Positions 25,642 to 35,877 of a DNA stretch of 64,000 bases are shown here, in pieces; the first letter of the stretch is position 1; every line of letters begins with the position of its first letter. The stretch is from positions 2,198,001-2,262,000 of the forward strand of contig NZ_CP039634.1 in the NCBI RefSeq assembly GCF_004923295.1. Reading direction: 5' to 3'. This DNA is from Azospirillum sp. TSH100. Its GTDB lineage: Bacteria > Pseudomonadota > Alphaproteobacteria > Azospirillales > Azospirillaceae. The notes under the pieces were generated by a model. That model was not told where the DNA came from. It did not search any database and saw only the letters and a list, made by a program, of their open reading frames with translations. Made by a program: the position numbers and the translations under genes.

Positions 25642-28509
25642 TCACGCCCTCTTTCGGGTTGCCGATTTCCGCACCGCCGGCTTCGCCTTCAGGTAAGGGG
25701 CAAGGTACCGGCCGGTGTAGCTGCGCTCCACCTTCGCCACGTCTTCCGGGGTGCCTTCGGCAACGATCTCGCCGCCGCCGGTGCCGCCCTCCGGCCCCAG
25801 GTCGATGATCCAGTCGGCGGTTTTGATGACCTCCAGATTATGTTCGATCACCAGCACCGTGTTCCCCTGATCGACCAGGGCATGCAGCACCTCCATCAGC
25901 TTTTCGACGTCGGCGAAGTGCAGGCCGGTGGTCGGTTCGTCGAGGATGTACAGCGTGCGGCCGGTGGCGCGGCGGCTCAGTTCCTTGGACAGCTTGACGC
26001 GCTGCGCCTCGCCGCCCGACAGCGTCGTCGCCGCCTGCCCGATGTGGATGTAACCGAGTCCGACCCGTTCCAGCGTGTCCAGCTTGTCGCGGATGCCGGG
26101 AACCGCCTTGAAGAACTCCTTGCCCTCCTCGACCGTCATGTCGAGCACGTCGGCGATGGTCTTGTCGCGATAGGTGACTTCCAGCGTCTCGCGGTTGTAG
26201 CGCTTGCCGTGGCAGACGTCGCAGGTGACGTAGACGTCGGGCAGGAAGTGCATCTCGATCTTGATGACACCGTCGCCCTGGCAAGCCTCGCAGCGCCCGC
26301 CCTTGACGTTGAAGGAGAAGCGGCCGGGGCCGTAGCCGCGTGCCTTTGCCTCCGGCAGGCCGGCAAACCAGTCGCGCATCGGCGTGAAGGCCCCGGTGTA
26401 GGTCGCAGGGTTGGAACGCGGGGTGCGGCCGATCGGCGACTGGTCGATGTCGATGACCTTATCGAGATGCTCCAGGCCAAGCACCGCGTCATGCTCAGCC
26501 GGATGCTCGCGGGCCCCCATCAGCTTGCGCGCCACCGCCTTGTACAGCGTCTCGATGATGAGTGTCGACTTGCCGCCCCCGGACACGCCGGTCACGCAGG
26601 TGAAGGTGCCGAGTGGAATCTTGGTCGAGACGTTCCGGAGGTTGTTGGCACGGGCGCCCTGCACCTCCAGGAACTGGCCGGGATGGCCGGGCCGGCGGGT
26701 GTCTGGCACCGGAACGAAGCGGGTGCCGTTCAGATACTGGGCGGTGATGCTGTCGGGGTTCTTCTGGACCTCCTCCGGCGTTCCCTGGGCAATGACCGTG
26801 CCGCCATGCTGGCCGGCACCGGGACCCATATCGACCAGATAGTCGGCGCTGCGGATCGCGTCCTCGTCATGCTCTACGACGACCACCGTGTTACCGATGT
26901 CGCGCAGGCGTTTCAGCGTCTCCAGCAGCCGGTCGTTGTCGCGCTGGTGCAGGCCGATGGACGGTTCATCCAGCACATAGAGCACGCCTGTCAGGCCGGA
27001 GCCGATCTGCGAAGCCAGCCGGATGCGCTGGCTCTCGCCGCCCGACAAGGTGCCCGAGCCGCGGCTGAGCGTCAGATACTCAAGCCCGACGGCGTTAAGG
27101 AAGCCGAGCCGCTCGTTGATCTCCTTCAGGATTCGGTAGGCGATCTCGCGGTCTTTCGGACGCAGATGCTCGTTCAACTCGCTGAACCAAACGCCGGCGC
27201 CGGCAATGGAAAGCTCCGCCGCTTCGGAGATGTTGCATCCACGGATCTTGACCGCCAGCGCCTCCGGCTTCAGCCGCGCGCCCTTGCAGACCTCGCAGGG
27301 CTGCGAGGACTGGTATTTCGACAGCTCGTCGCGTGTCCAGGCGCTGTCGGTCTCGCGGTAGCGCCGTTCCAGATTGTTGACGATTCCTTCAAACGCCTTG
27401 TTGGTCTGGTAGCGCCGCAGGCCGTCGTCATAGGTCATGGTGATCGGCGAGCCGTCGGACCCGAACAGGATGGTCTGGCGTACCTTTTCCGGCAGATCCT
27501 GCCACGGCGTGGTCATCGACACGCCGAAATGCTCGCAGATGCTGTCCAGCGTCTGGTCGTAATATTTGGAGGTCGAACCGGCCCACGGCGCGATGGCGCC
27601 CTTGGACAGCGACAGCCGCTCGTCCGGCACCACCAGCATCGGGTCGAAATAGATCTTGCTACCCAATCCGTCGCAGGCCGGGCAGGCACCGAACGGGTTG
27701 TTGAAGGAGAACAGCCGCGGCTCGATCTCTGGAATCGTGAAGCCGCTGACCGGGCAGGCGAATTTCTGCGAGAAGACGGTCTGCTCGTTGGTCTCGGCAT
27801 TCTCGACCCAGACAATGCCGTCGGCCAGACCCAACGCGGTCTCCAGCGAATCGGCCAGACGGTTGCCCAACCCCTCGCGGACCACGATGCGGTCGACCAC
27901 CACCTCGATGTCGTGCTTCAGCTTCTTGTTGAGCGCCGGCACCTCGTCGATCTCGTACATGGTGCCGTCGACCCGCACGCGCTGGAAACCGCGCTTGCGC
28001 AGATCCTGGATCTCCTTCTTGTACTCCCCCTTGCGGCCTCGCACGAAAGGGGCCAGCAGCAGCAGGCGCGTGCCTTCCGGCATCGCCATGATGCGGTCGA
28101 CCATCTGGCTGACCGTCTGGCTTTCGATCGGCAGGCCGGTGGCCGGCGAATAGGGGATGCCGACCCGCGCCCACAAGAGGCGCATGTAGTCGTAGATCTC
28201 CGTCACCGTACCGACGGTGGAGCGCGGATTCTTCGAGGTCGTCTTCTGTTCGATGGAGATGGCCGGCGACAGCCCCTCGATCGAATCGACGTCCGGCTTC
28301 TGCATCAGCTCCAGGAACTGCCGCGCGTAGGCCGACAGGCTCTCCACATAGCGGCGCTGCCCCTCGGCATAGATCGTGTCGAAGGCGAGCGACGACTTGC
28401 CCGATCCCGATAGGCCGGTGATGACGATCAGCTCGTCGCGCGGCAGATCCACGTCGACGTTCTTCAGGTTATGTTCCCGCGCGCCGCGGACGCTGATGTA
28501 CTTGTTCAT
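25642..28509 (-). CDS. uvrA: excinuclease ABC subunit A
   Basis: UvrA is the damage-recognising ATPase of nucleotide excision repair. The 955-residue protein has two ABC ATPase modules: Walker [14 protein letters not shown] near residue 31 and [11 protein letters not shown] near 645. Signature [14 protein letters not shown] and [15 protein letters not shown] motifs follow. Zinc-finger cysteine sets include CEVCKGARL and CEACQGDG with [10 protein letters not shown]. Length is standard. The start codon lies inside an alphaproteobacterial LexA box (28504-28518), so the gene should be SOS-induced. Confidence 0.98.
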   Translation of the reverse strand: MNKYISVRGAREHNLKNVDVDLPRDELIVITGLSGSGKSSLAFDTIYAEGQRRYVESLSAYARQFLELMQKPDVDSIEGLSPAISIEQKTTSKNPRSTVGTVTEIYDYMRLLWARVGIPYSPATGLPIESQTVSQMVDRIMAMPEGTRLLLLAPFVRGRKGEYKKEIQDLRKRGFQRVRVDGTMYEIDEVPALNKKLKHDIEVVVDRIVVREGLGNRLADSLETALGLADGIVWVENAETNEQTVFSQKFACPVSGFTIPEIEPRLFSFNNPFGACPACDGLGSKIYFDPMLVVPDERLSLSKGAIAPWAGSTSKYYDQTLDSICEHFGVSMTTPWQDLPEKVRQTILFGSDGSPITMTYDDGLRRYQTNKAFEGIVNNLERRYRETDSAWTRDELSKYQSSQPCEVCKGARLKPEALAVKIRGCNISEAAELSIAGAGVWFSELNEHLRPKDREIAYRILKEINERLGFLNAVGLEYLTLSRGSGTLSGGESQRIRLASQIGSGLTGVLYVLDEPSIGLHQRDNDRLLETLKRLRDIGNTVVVVEHDEDAIRSADYLVDMGPGAGQHGGTVIAQGTPEEVQKNPDSITAQYLNGTRFVPVPDTRRPGHPGQFLEVQGARANNLRNVSTKIPLGTFTCVTGVSGGGKSTLIIETLYKAVARKLMGAREHPAEHDAVLGLEHLDKVIDIDQSPIGRTPRSNPATYTGAFTPMRDWFAGLPEAKARGYGPGRFSFNVKGGRCEACQGDGVIKIEMHFLPDVYVTCDVCHGKRYNRETLEVTYRDKTIADVLDMTVEEGKEFFKAVPGIRDKLDTLERVGLGYIHIGQAATTLSGGEAQRVKLSKELSRRATGRTLYILDEPTTGLHFADVEKLMEVLHALVDQGNTVLVIEHNLEVIKTADWIIDLGPEGGTGGGEIVAEGTPEDVAKVERSYTGRYLAPYLKAKPAVRKSATRKRA

Positions 28510-28518
28510 GGAGTGTTC
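28504..28518. promoter_or_regulatory. LexA (SOS) box over the uvrA start codon
   Basis: GTTC-ATGGAGT-GTTC matches the alphaproteobacterial LexA consensus GTTC-N7-GTTC exactly. Read on the uvrA strand it is GAAC-ACTCCAT-GAAC and contains the ATG (28509-28507). LexA binding here would block transcription at the very start of the gene. The identical 15 bases recur at 51638-51652 upstream of ssb. Confidence 0.85.
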
Positions 28519-28668
28519 TTTTACCCGAAGCTTTTCCGGATGGAAAGCGGCAAGGCGCCGCGACGCATGACGAAAAGCGGCTGGAAGAGGAATTGATCCC
28601 CTGCCACCGGTCGGCTGACGATATATGCGCCGGTTGCGCCATTGCCACCGGCGCCCGGCGCGGGGCGG

Positions 28669-30285
28669 TCATGACCAGAAGGGCGGCACCGCGCGGAAAC
28701 GTTTCCACAACTCCGGCAGCGCCTTGCGCCGCTTGTCCGACTGGCGGTCGATCCAGACGGCCACCGCGCCAATCGTCTTCGGATCCGCCCCGGTCAGCGA
28801 TCCCAACATGCGGGCGCTGGTGACTGCATCCTGATCGGCGTCCAGCGCCGCCTGCAGAGGTTCCAGCACCGCGAAGAAGGGCAGGGTGGCGGATTCCGGA
28901 TAAAGACCACGGAAGAAGTCGGCGGTGTAGCGCAGCAGGCGCAGGCGCCGGCGCAGCTTGTCGCGCCCCTTGGCGTCCTCCGGCGGCTTCACAGTCTTGC
29001 CGAGCTTCGCCATCCGTGCCGACAGCCAGCCGCCGGCCAGCGTCGTGACCGGTGCCGACAGCGCCATTCGCCGATCGCCGTCGGCGTCCGACAGCCAGCG
29101 GCCATGTTCCAGCCATGCGGCGAGGCTCAGGACCATGGTGGTGCAGCCGGGGGCCAGGATCGCCGCCATGGCCTCCCGCGCCGGACCGGCGCCGGCGGAC
29201 CGGGCCAGCGCCGCCAGCCGCTCCAGCGCCGCGCGGTCGATCGTCGAGGCGGCCTTTGGATCGGCGAGAAGCGGGTCGATGACGCCGGACAACAGAACGT
29301 CCCAGCCACGGGCCGGCCCCAGCCGCTTGGCCAGCGCGCGGCTTTCCTCGACCAGCCGGTCGGCCTCGGGCGAGGCGACATGCGGCGCGAAAAGCCGATG
29401 GGCGATGCGCAGCCGGCGCAGCGCCACGCGCATGCGGTGCAGCCCCTCGACGTCGGCACCGCCCAGCGCGCAGGATTCGTTGGCAAGGAACTGGCGCAAC
29501 GCCTGACGCAGGATGTGGCGATAAGCCTCCGCCACCGTGGTCAGCGGCGACAGACCAAGCGGTTCGGCTTCCACCGGTCCCGGCGCCTTGCCGGTGACCA
29601 GCCGCAGACCGGCCTCCGCCTTGCTGTCGGTGCCGATCCGCATTGGAATGGCCGCTTGCAGGGTCAGCGCCAGATCGAACAGGCTGGCGACCTTGCCCGC
29701 CTTCAGTTCCAGTTCGACTTCGCTGATCGGCAGGGACTCGCCACCGGCATAGATGCCGCCGTCATCCACCGCCAGTTCGACCGCCGTCAGCGGATCGGGA
29801 CGCAGCAGAAGGGTGGTGCGGCGGAAATCGGTGATGAACAGGCAGTCCAGCGCGTCGAGCGCCGCCGCCGGCACAAGTCCGGCGACGCCTGGATCGGTCA
29901 ACGCACCGATATCGACCGCCTCGCCGGCAACGATCCAGTCCCACTCCCGTCGCACCGCGACCGCGGCGGAATCGCCTGGGCTGGCGCTGTTGACCGTCTT
30001 CAAGGTCTGGACGAAGCGGTCGCCCTCCTGCCGGACGCGCAAGGCCACGCCGTTGGCGGCGAGCTTCAGGTCCGGCGTGTCGAAATAGGCGGTGCGCAGC
30101 CTCTGTGTCGCCGCCGGGCCATCGGCAATCGCCACCAGCCCCGGCAGCGCCGCCACCCGTGCCAGATCCGCCGGCGCCGCATGCAGCTTCAGCTCCACCT
30201 CGCGGAAGGCGGGTGTGGAGGGCTGCGCATCGGGAACAGGCTGCTGGCTGCCGGGCGGTGCCGTGGGGGGGCTGACGGGGGTCAA
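28669..30285 (-). CDS. CYTH-CHAD domain protein (polyphosphate-associated)
   Basis: The 538-residue protein has an N-terminal CYTH (triphosphate tunnel) domain, starting at about residue 27 with the EVELKL signature (ExExK). A His/Arg/Lys-rich CHAD domain follows, from about residue 235 to the end (VEGLHRMRVALRRLRIAHRLF is the hallmark, seen as LHRMRVALRRLR). CYTH-CHAD proteins act as inorganic triphosphatases and CHAD domains bind polyphosphate. The start is TTG with GGAGGA 9 bases upstream. It follows a SixA-type phosphatase on the same strand, opposite ppk-ppx, which supports a role in polyphosphate metabolism. Confidence 0.9.
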   Translation of the reverse strand: MTPVSPPTAPPGSQQPVPDAQPSTPAFREVELKLHAAPADLARVAALPGLVAIADGPAATQRLRTAYFDTPDLKLAANGVALRVRQEGDRFVQTLKTVNSASPGDSAAVAVRREWDWIVAGEAVDIGALTDPGVAGLVPAAALDALDCLFITDFRRTTLLLRPDPLTAVELAVDDGGIYAGGESLPISEVELELKAGKVASLFDLALTLQAAIPMRIGTDSKAEAGLRLVTGKAPGPVEAEPLGLSPLTTVAEAYRHILRQALRQFLANESCALGGADVEGLHRMRVALRRLRIAHRLFAPHVASPEADRLVEESRALAKRLGPARGWDVLLSGVIDPLLADPKAASTIDRAALERLAALARSAGAGPAREAMAAILAPGCTTMVLSLAAWLEHGRWLSDADGDRRMALSAPVTTLAGGWLSARMAKLGKTVKPPEDAKGRDKLRRRLRLLRYTADFFRGLYPESATLPFFAVLEPLQAALDADQDAVTSARMLGSLTGADPKTIGAVAVWIDRQSDKRRKALPELWKRFRAVPPFWS

Positions 30286-30369
30286 GGGGCGGCTTCCTCC
30301 CGAATCCGGCCGGGGAACGGCGTGGAACTGTTCAGGTGGATCCGTGGATACCCCAACCGCCGCCGCAGG

Positions 30370-30888
30370 TTAAGAGAGTTTACGCGGTTGCACAAAATCC
30401 GCCAGCCGGCCGGCACCCAGTTCGAGGTGTGCCCAATGCAGCGTCTCGAAGACCAGGACGGCGCAGGTGCCGGTCGGGAACTTGTCGGTTAGGTCATGGC
30501 GGAGACCATGATCGCCGCTGCCGGTCAGGGCATTCGCCAGCTCGTGCAGGTCGGGGTTGTGCGCCACCAGCATCAGGCCGGTCGCAGAATCCGGCGCGTC
30601 GCGCAGCCGTTCCAGCAGCGTACGGGCGCCGCACAGATACAGGCCCCGTTCATGCTCCACCGGCGGATAGGGGGCACCCATGGCCATCATCACCCGCTTG
30701 CGAGTTTCCACCGCCCGCAAGGCGGTCGAACAGAGAACGAGGTCGATGTGCGCGTGATGCTTGCCCAGATAGGCGCCGACCAGGGTCGCCGCCTTTTCCC
30801 CACGGGCGTTCAGCGGACGGTCGTGATCGCCCAGCGACGGATCGTCCCAGGAGGATTTGGCGTGGCGCAGCAGGAACAGCGTCTTCAT
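30370..30888 (-). CDS. SixA-type histidine phosphatase
   Basis: The 172-residue protein belongs to the histidine phosphatase (phosphoglycerate mutase-like) superfamily. The catalytic motif is LFLLRHAKSSWDDP (RHAK, His at about residue 9) and the second histidine lies in LMLVAHNPDLHELA. This RHG-family subgroup includes SixA, which dephosphorylates phosphohistidine. Gene context (84 bases upstream of the CYTH-CHAD gene, divergent from ppk) suggests action on a phosphoprotein or phosphate polymer; this is inference. No clear ribosome site precedes the ATG. Confidence 0.85.
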   Translation of the reverse strand: MKTLFLLRHAKSSWDDPSLGDHDRPLNARGEKAATLVGAYLGKHHAHIDLVLCSTALRAVETRKRVMMAMGAPYPPVEHERGLYLCGARTLLERLRDAPDSATGLMLVAHNPDLHELANALTGSGDHGLRHDLTDKFPTGTCAVLVFETLHWAHLELGAGRLADFVQPRKLS

Positions 30889-31065
30889 GGAGGAAATCGG
30901 CCGTCAGGGGAGGGGCGGGGAGGGAGAGTGCGCAGTCTTTAACCAAATGGGAGTCCTGAAACCGTAACGCATATGGGATACTCTGTCTGCCCACCATATA
31001 ACCGGTGTCGGCACCGCCCAAAAGCGGCTGACGGCGTTCGGGGTTTCAAGATTTCAGAGGTCGAC

Positions 31066-33213
31066 GTGACGCATCTCCAGGAACTCGATTCGGTCGGTAT
31101 CGAGCCAAACGCTCCGGAACGCTTCATCAACCGTGAGCTTTCGTGGCTGGCCTTCAACCAGCGCGTTCTGGACGAGGCGGCCAACCCGCACCACCCGCTT
31201 CTGGAGCGGCTGCGCTTCCTGTCGATCTCCGCCAGCAATCTCGACGAATTCTACATGGTCCGCGTCGCCGGCCTGAAAGGGCAGGTGGCCGCCGGCGTGA
31301 AGGCGCCCAGCCCTGAGAATCTGACGCCCGCTCAGCAGCTCGTGGCCGTGAAACAGCGCATTGCGGCGCTGATGGACAGCCAGCAGACGATGTGGCGCTC
31401 GCTGAAGGGCGAACTGCGCGATGCCGGCATCTCGGTCGTCGATCCGGCCGACCTCAGCGAAGGCGAACTGGATTGGCTGGAAGCCAAGTTCCTGGACGAC
31501 ATCTTCCCGATTCTGACGCCGATCGCCGTCGACCCGGCCCACCCCTTCCCGTTCCTGCCGAATCTCGGCTTCTCGCTGGCGCTTCAGCTGCACGATCCGG
31601 TCAAGGGCCGGCACATCGACGCGCTTGTGCCGCTGCCGACGCAGCTGGAGCGGTTCCTGCGCCTGCCGGGATCGGACATCCGCTTCATCCAGTTGGAAAA
31701 GGTGGTGATGCAGTTCATCGACCGCCTGTTCCCTCCGTTCCAGGTCAAGGCGCACGGCGTCTTCCGCGTGCTGCGCGACAGCGAAATCGAAATCGAGGAA
31801 GAGGCCGAAGACCTCGTCCGCACCTTTGAAAGCGCGCTGAAGCGCCGCCGCCGCGGCAGCGTGATCCGGCTCGCCACCGACAGCGGCATGGCGGCCGACC
31901 TGCGCGAGTTCCTGCGGCATGAGCTGAATGTCGCGTCGGACGACGTCTTCATCCTGGACGGGCTGATCGGCCTGACCGACACCAAGCAGTTGATCGTCGA
32001 CGAGCGGCCGGATCTGGTCTTCCGCCCCTTCAACGCCCGTTTCCCGGAGCGGATCCGCGATTTCGGCGGGGATTGCTTCGCCGCGATCCGCCACAAGGAC
32101 ATCGTCGTCCATCACCCCTACGAATCCTTCGACGTGGTGGTGCAGTTCATCCGTCAGGCAGCGCGCGATCCGCAGGTGGTCGCCATCAAGCAGACGCTCT
32201 ACCGCACCAGCAAGGACAGCCCGATCGTCGCCGCCCTGATCGAGGCGGCGGAGGCCGGCAAGTCGGTGACGGCGCTGGTCGAACTGAAGGCCCGATTCGA
32301 CGAGGAGGCGAACATCCGCTGGGCGCGCGATCTGGAACGCGCCGGCGCCCAGGTGGTCTACGGCTTCGTCGACCTGAAGACGCACGCCAAGGTGTCGCTG
32401 GTGGTGCGGCGCGAGAAGAGGGCGTTGCGCAGCTACGTCCACTTCGGCACCGGCAACTATCACCCGATCACCGCCAAGGTCTACACCGACCTGTCCTTCT
32501 TCACCTGCGACCCGGCGCTGTGCCACGATGCCGCCGTCATGTTCAACTTCATGACCGGCTATGCCACGCCGAAGGTGCTGGAAAAGATCGCCATCGCGCC
32601 GATCACCCTGCGCCAGCGCCTGTCCGACCTGATCGAGGCGGAGATCGCCCATGCCGCCGCCGGCCGTCCGGCGTCGATCTGGGTGAAGCTGAACTCCCTG
32701 GTCGATCCGGTCATCATCGACAAGCTGTACAAGGCCTCGCAGGCCGGCGTTCAGATCGACATGATCATCCGCGGCATCTGCTGCCTGCGGCCGGGCGTGA
32801 AGGGCCTGTCGGAGAACATCCGCGTGCGCAGCATCGTCGGCCGATTCCTTGAGCATGGCCGCGTCATCTGCTTCGGCAACGGCCATCCAATGCCCAGCAA
32901 TCAGGCGAAGGTGTTCATCTCCTCGGCCGACTGGATGACCCGCAACCTGGACCGCCGCATCGAAACCCTGGTTCCCATCGAGAATCCGACGGTGCATGAA
33001 CAGGTGCTCGACCAGATCATGGTCGCCAACATGAAGGACGACGCAAGCACCTGGAAGCTGGGCCCCGATGGCGTGTACCATCGTATCAAGGCTGGCCCGG
33101 ACGCATTCAGCGCCCATAATTACTTCATGACCAACCCCAGCCTGTCCGGCCGGGGCAGCGCGCTCAGCAGCAAGCGCACGCCGCCGCGGCTGATGCTGCA
33201 CACGGTGTCCTGA
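31066..33213 (+). CDS. ppk: polyphosphate kinase 1
   Basis: PPK1 reversibly polymerises ATP gamma-phosphate into polyphosphate. The 715-residue length is typical. It begins with [17 protein letters not shown] and [22 protein letters not shown]. The phospho-accepting histidine lies in [19 protein letters not shown] (HFGTGNYH). [14 protein letters not shown] is the phospholipase-D-like C-terminal motif. I prefer the GTG at 31066, which has AGAGG about 5 bases upstream; an ATG at 30973 would add 31 poorly conserved residues. It precedes ppx by 23 bases. Confidence 0.96.
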   Translation: MTHLQELDSVGIEPNAPERFINRELSWLAFNQRVLDEAANPHHPLLERLRFLSISASNLDEFYMVRVAGLKGQVAAGVKAPSPENLTPAQQLVAVKQRIAALMDSQQTMWRSLKGELRDAGISVVDPADLSEGELDWLEAKFLDDIFPILTPIAVDPAHPFPFLPNLGFSLALQLHDPVKGRHIDALVPLPTQLERFLRLPGSDIRFIQLEKVVMQFIDRLFPPFQVKAHGVFRVLRDSEIEIEEEAEDLVRTFESALKRRRRGSVIRLATDSGMAADLREFLRHELNVASDDVFILDGLIGLTDTKQLIVDERPDLVFRPFNARFPERIRDFGGDCFAAIRHKDIVVHHPYESFDVVVQFIRQAARDPQVVAIKQTLYRTSKDSPIVAALIEAAEAGKSVTALVELKARFDEEANIRWARDLERAGAQVVYGFVDLKTHAKVSLVVRREKRALRSYVHFGTGNYHPITAKVYTDLSFFTCDPALCHDAAVMFNFMTGYATPKVLEKIAIAPITLRQRLSDLIEAEIAHAAAGRPASIWVKLNSLVDPVIIDKLYKASQAGVQIDMIIRGICCLRPGVKGLSENIRVRSIVGRFLEHGRVICFGNGHPMPSNQAKVFISSADWMTRNLDRRIETLVPIENPTVHEQVLDQIMVANMKDDASTWKLGPDGVYHRIKAGPDAFSAHNYFMTNPSLSGRGSALSSKRTPPRLMLHTVS

Positions 33214-33236
33214 GGGCGGGTGACGGGAGCGAGAGT

Positions 33237-34793
33237 ATGAGCAAGGACAAACGCGCCGCCGCCTTCCCGGGCGACGTTGGGCAGGCGGGCGTCGGCGGAA
33301 TCGGCATGGCCGCTTCCGCCGAGCGTGTCGGCGTGATCGATATCGGGTCGAACTCCATCCGTCTCGTCGTCTATGACGGGCTGACCCGGTCGCCGCTCGC
33401 CCTGTTCAATGAGAAAGTGTTGTGCGGTCTGGGCCGTGGCGTTGAAAAAGCGGGCGTACTGAACCCCGACGGCGTCGCCCAGGGCCTGGCGGCGCTGGAG
33501 CGCTTCGCCACGCTGGCCCAGGGCATGCGCGTCGGCCGTCTGGACGTGATTGCGACCGCCGCGGTGCGCGACGCCCGCGATGGGGCGGCTTTCGTCGACG
33601 CCATCCGCCGCCGCGCCGGCTTGACCGTCCGTGTCATCAACGGCGAGGAGGAGGCGCGGCTGTCCGCCATGGGCGTGCTGTCCGGCACCCCCGGTGCCGA
33701 TGGCCTCGTCGGCGATCTCGGCGGCGGCAGCCTTGAGCTGGTGACGCTCGACCGCGGGGTGATCGGCAAGCAGGTGACCCTGCCGCTCGGCCCGCTGCGG
33801 CTGATGGAGGTCGGATCGGCCAAGGGTGGTCCGGCCAAGCTGATCGACCAGCATCTGGAATCGCTGCCCTGGCTGCCGGCCATGAAGGGTCGGCCCTTCT
33901 ACCCGGTCGGCGGAAGCTGGCGCGCCATCGCCAAGCTGCATATGGAGCAGTCCGGCCATCCGCTGCACATCATCCACCACTACACCATCCCGTCGGCCGA
34001 CGCCCGGGAGTTCACCGGCCTGATCGGCCGGCAGAGCCGGTCATCGCTGGAGAAGATGGCGGGGTCGCGTCGCCGGCTCGACACGCTGCCGTTTGCCGGG
34101 CTGGTCCTGGAACGGCTGCTGCGCATCGCCCAGCCGTCGAAGCTGGTCTTTTCCGCCTACGGCCTGCGCGAAGGGCATCTCTATTCGCTGCTGTCGCCGG
34201 AAGGCCAGCGCGAGGATCCGCTGATGGCGTCGGCCGCCGATTGGGCACGCCGCTTCGTGCGGATGGGCGATCCGGCCCTGCTGATGTCCTGGACCGCCGG
34301 GCTGTTCGCCGGCGAGGACGACAATTCCATCCGCCTGCGCCATGCCGCTTGCCTGCTGAGCGACGTCGGCTGGGCCGACCATCCCGATTACCGGGCGGAG
34401 CATGCCTTCCTGCGTGTGTTGCGCTATCCGTTCCCGGCGTTGGACCATGATGAACGCGCCTTCCTGGCGCTCGCAGCCCATGCCCGCTATGCCGGCACCA
34501 TCGACGTGCCGCTGACCGCGGCAATTCGGACGCTGCTGACCGAAGGGCAGGGGATGAAGGCGCTGGTGTTGGGTTTGGCGCTGCGTCTTGCCCACACACT
34601 GTCCGGCGGCGCGACGGCCTTGCTTGAGCGCACCAGCCTGAAGGTCGGGGATGGTCGCATCGTGCTGACCCTGCCAGACGACGGCAGCGTTCCGGCCGGC
34701 GAGGCGGTCCAGCGCCGCATCGATTCGTTGGCCAAGGCGATGAATCTCAAGGGTGACGTGATACAGCCGCTGCGTCCGCAGGCGGCGGAGTAG
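33237..34793 (+). CDS. ppx: exopolyphosphatase (Ppx/GppA family)
   Basis: Ppx hydrolyses terminal phosphates from polyphosphate; related GppA acts on pppGpp. The 518-residue protein has the ASKHA phosphate loops VGVIDIGSNSIRLVVYDG (about residues 30-47) and LVGDLGGGSLEL, and a C-terminal HD-like helical region (about 330-518). The first 28 residues are an unconserved leader, and an internal ATG at residue 24 is an alternative start. It lies 23 bases downstream of ppk on the same strand, so synthesis and degradation are co-expressed. Confidence 0.93.
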   Translation: MSKDKRAAAFPGDVGQAGVGGIGMAASAERVGVIDIGSNSIRLVVYDGLTRSPLALFNEKVLCGLGRGVEKAGVLNPDGVAQGLAALERFATLAQGMRVGRLDVIATAAVRDARDGAAFVDAIRRRAGLTVRVINGEEEARLSAMGVLSGTPGADGLVGDLGGGSLELVTLDRGVIGKQVTLPLGPLRLMEVGSAKGGPAKLIDQHLESLPWLPAMKGRPFYPVGGSWRAIAKLHMEQSGHPLHIIHHYTIPSADAREFTGLIGRQSRSSLEKMAGSRRRLDTLPFAGLVLERLLRIAQPSKLVFSAYGLREGHLYSLLSPEGQREDPLMASAADWARRFVRMGDPALLMSWTAGLFAGEDDNSIRLRHAACLLSDVGWADHPDYRAEHAFLRVLRYPFPALDHDERAFLALAAHARYAGTIDVPLTAAIRTLLTEGQGMKALVLGLALRLAHTLSGGATALLERTSLKVGDGRIVLTLPDDGSVPAGEAVQRRIDSLAKAMNLKGDVIQPLRPQAAE

Positions 34794-34805
34794 AACAGGG
34801 AAGAC

Positions 34806-34838
34806 GGGCCGACCGCTGGATGGCAGGACGATCGGCCC
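34806..34838. terminator. inverted repeat between ppx and the SDR gene
   Basis: GGGCCGA (34806-34812) and TCGGCCC (34832-34838) are perfect seven-base arms around a 19-base loop, located between convergent genes. There is no T tract, so it is only a possible terminator. Confidence 0.35.
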
Positions 34839-34860
34839 CTACCCCGTAACATTTGTCCCG

Positions 34861-35631
34861 TCAGGTTCGGGTGATCGAAACGCCGCCATCCACCAGCAGC
34901 GCGGTTCCGGTGGTGAAGCTGGACATGCCCGACGCCAGATAAAGCGCCGACTGTGCGATTTCCCGCGGTTTGGCCAGCCGCTTCAGCGCGTGCAGACCCT
35001 GAACGAAGGCCAGAGCCTCCGGCGTGTTCGACACCGCCCGTCCCATCGGCGTGTCGGTGCCGCCCGGCAGCAGGGCGTTGGCGCGGATCCCCCGTTGTCC
35101 ATACTCGGCCGCGATCACCTGCATCAAGCCGATCAGCCCGGCCTTGCTCGCCGCGTAGGCCGCCATTCCTGGAAAGCCGACGGTATGGCCGACGAAGGTC
35201 GAGGTGAAGATCAGCGATCCGCCGCCACGGGCCAACAGGGCCGGAATCTGCTGTTTGGCGGCGTGAAAAGCGCTGGTCAGGTTGGTCTCAATCACCTCAT
35301 GCCAATTTTCCGCTGTCATTTCTGGAAGCGGGACCTGGGCCCCGGTGGTTCCGGCATTGTTGAAGGCGATATCCAGACCGCCGAACTGGTGCGTCGCAAC
35401 CTGAACGGCTTCGGATGCGACCACTGCATCCGCAACACTGCCCGCCACCGCGACGGCTTGGCCGCCATTGTCCCGAATCCGGTTCGCCAGTCGCTCCAAC
35501 TCGTCATGCCTCCGGGCCACGAGCACCAGCTTCGCGCCATGTTCGGCGAACAGCAGAGCAGTCTCGCGTCCGATTCCGGAGCTGGCGCCAGTGATGATTG
35601 CAGTTTTCCCGTCGAGCTGTCCCATTGCCAT
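34861..35631 (-). CDS. short-chain dehydrogenase/reductase
   Basis: The 256-residue protein is a classical SDR. It has the cofactor motif TGASSGIG (about residues 15-22), NNAG in FNNAGTTGAQ, the catalytic Ser within FTSTFVG, and the Tyr/Lys pair in YAASKAGLIG. The substrate is unknown; the tail SSFTTGTALLVDGGVSIT is usual for this family. Two in-frame ATGs (35631 and 35625) follow AAGGGAGA, and either could be used. It is convergent with ppx and stands alone. Confidence 0.88.
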   Translation of the reverse strand: MAMGQLDGKTAIITGASSGIGRETALLFAEHGAKLVLVARRHDELERLANRIRDNGGQAVAVAGSVADAVVASEAVQVATHQFGGLDIAFNNAGTTGAQVPLPEMTAENWHEVIETNLTSAFHAAKQQIPALLARGGGSLIFTSTFVGHTVGFPGMAAYAASKAGLIGLMQVIAAEYGQRGIRANALLPGGTDTPMGRAVSNTPEALAFVQGLHALKRLAKPREIAQSALYLASGMSSFTTGTALLVDGGVSITRT

Positions 35632-35877
35632 TCTCCCTTGCGATGAACTGTCCGAGACTTGCGAAAACGGCAGCGTCCGGGCTATCCGGTTCTTGCTTTC
35701 GAATTCGCAACGCGACGGCGATTTGTATTTCCATAATCTAACTTATGTGTTTTCTGTCCGCTCTCGCCGGCATCCCTTAAGCATGCATGGCTGGGTCCTT
35801 GTGGGGTGGCCGGTTGTGGCATGGCGGATGGTCGATGCATTGCCCATTTCCGGCATCGCACCCTCTGACCCGGATGG

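Noticed and set aside
25840..28413. Long open frame of 857 codons on the plus strand opposite uvrA
   Set aside because: It is an antisense shadow caused by GC-rich codon bias; no family motif, and uvrA on the other strand is certain.
30961..31065. Possible Pho box upstream of ppk
   Set aside because: Fragments such as CCGTAAC and CTGTC occur but do not form two spaced direct repeats of the PhoB consensus.
31054..33201. 715-codon frame opposite ppk
   Set aside because: Shadow of ppk; composition is rich in Arg/His/Asp-type antisense residues and no domain is recognisable.
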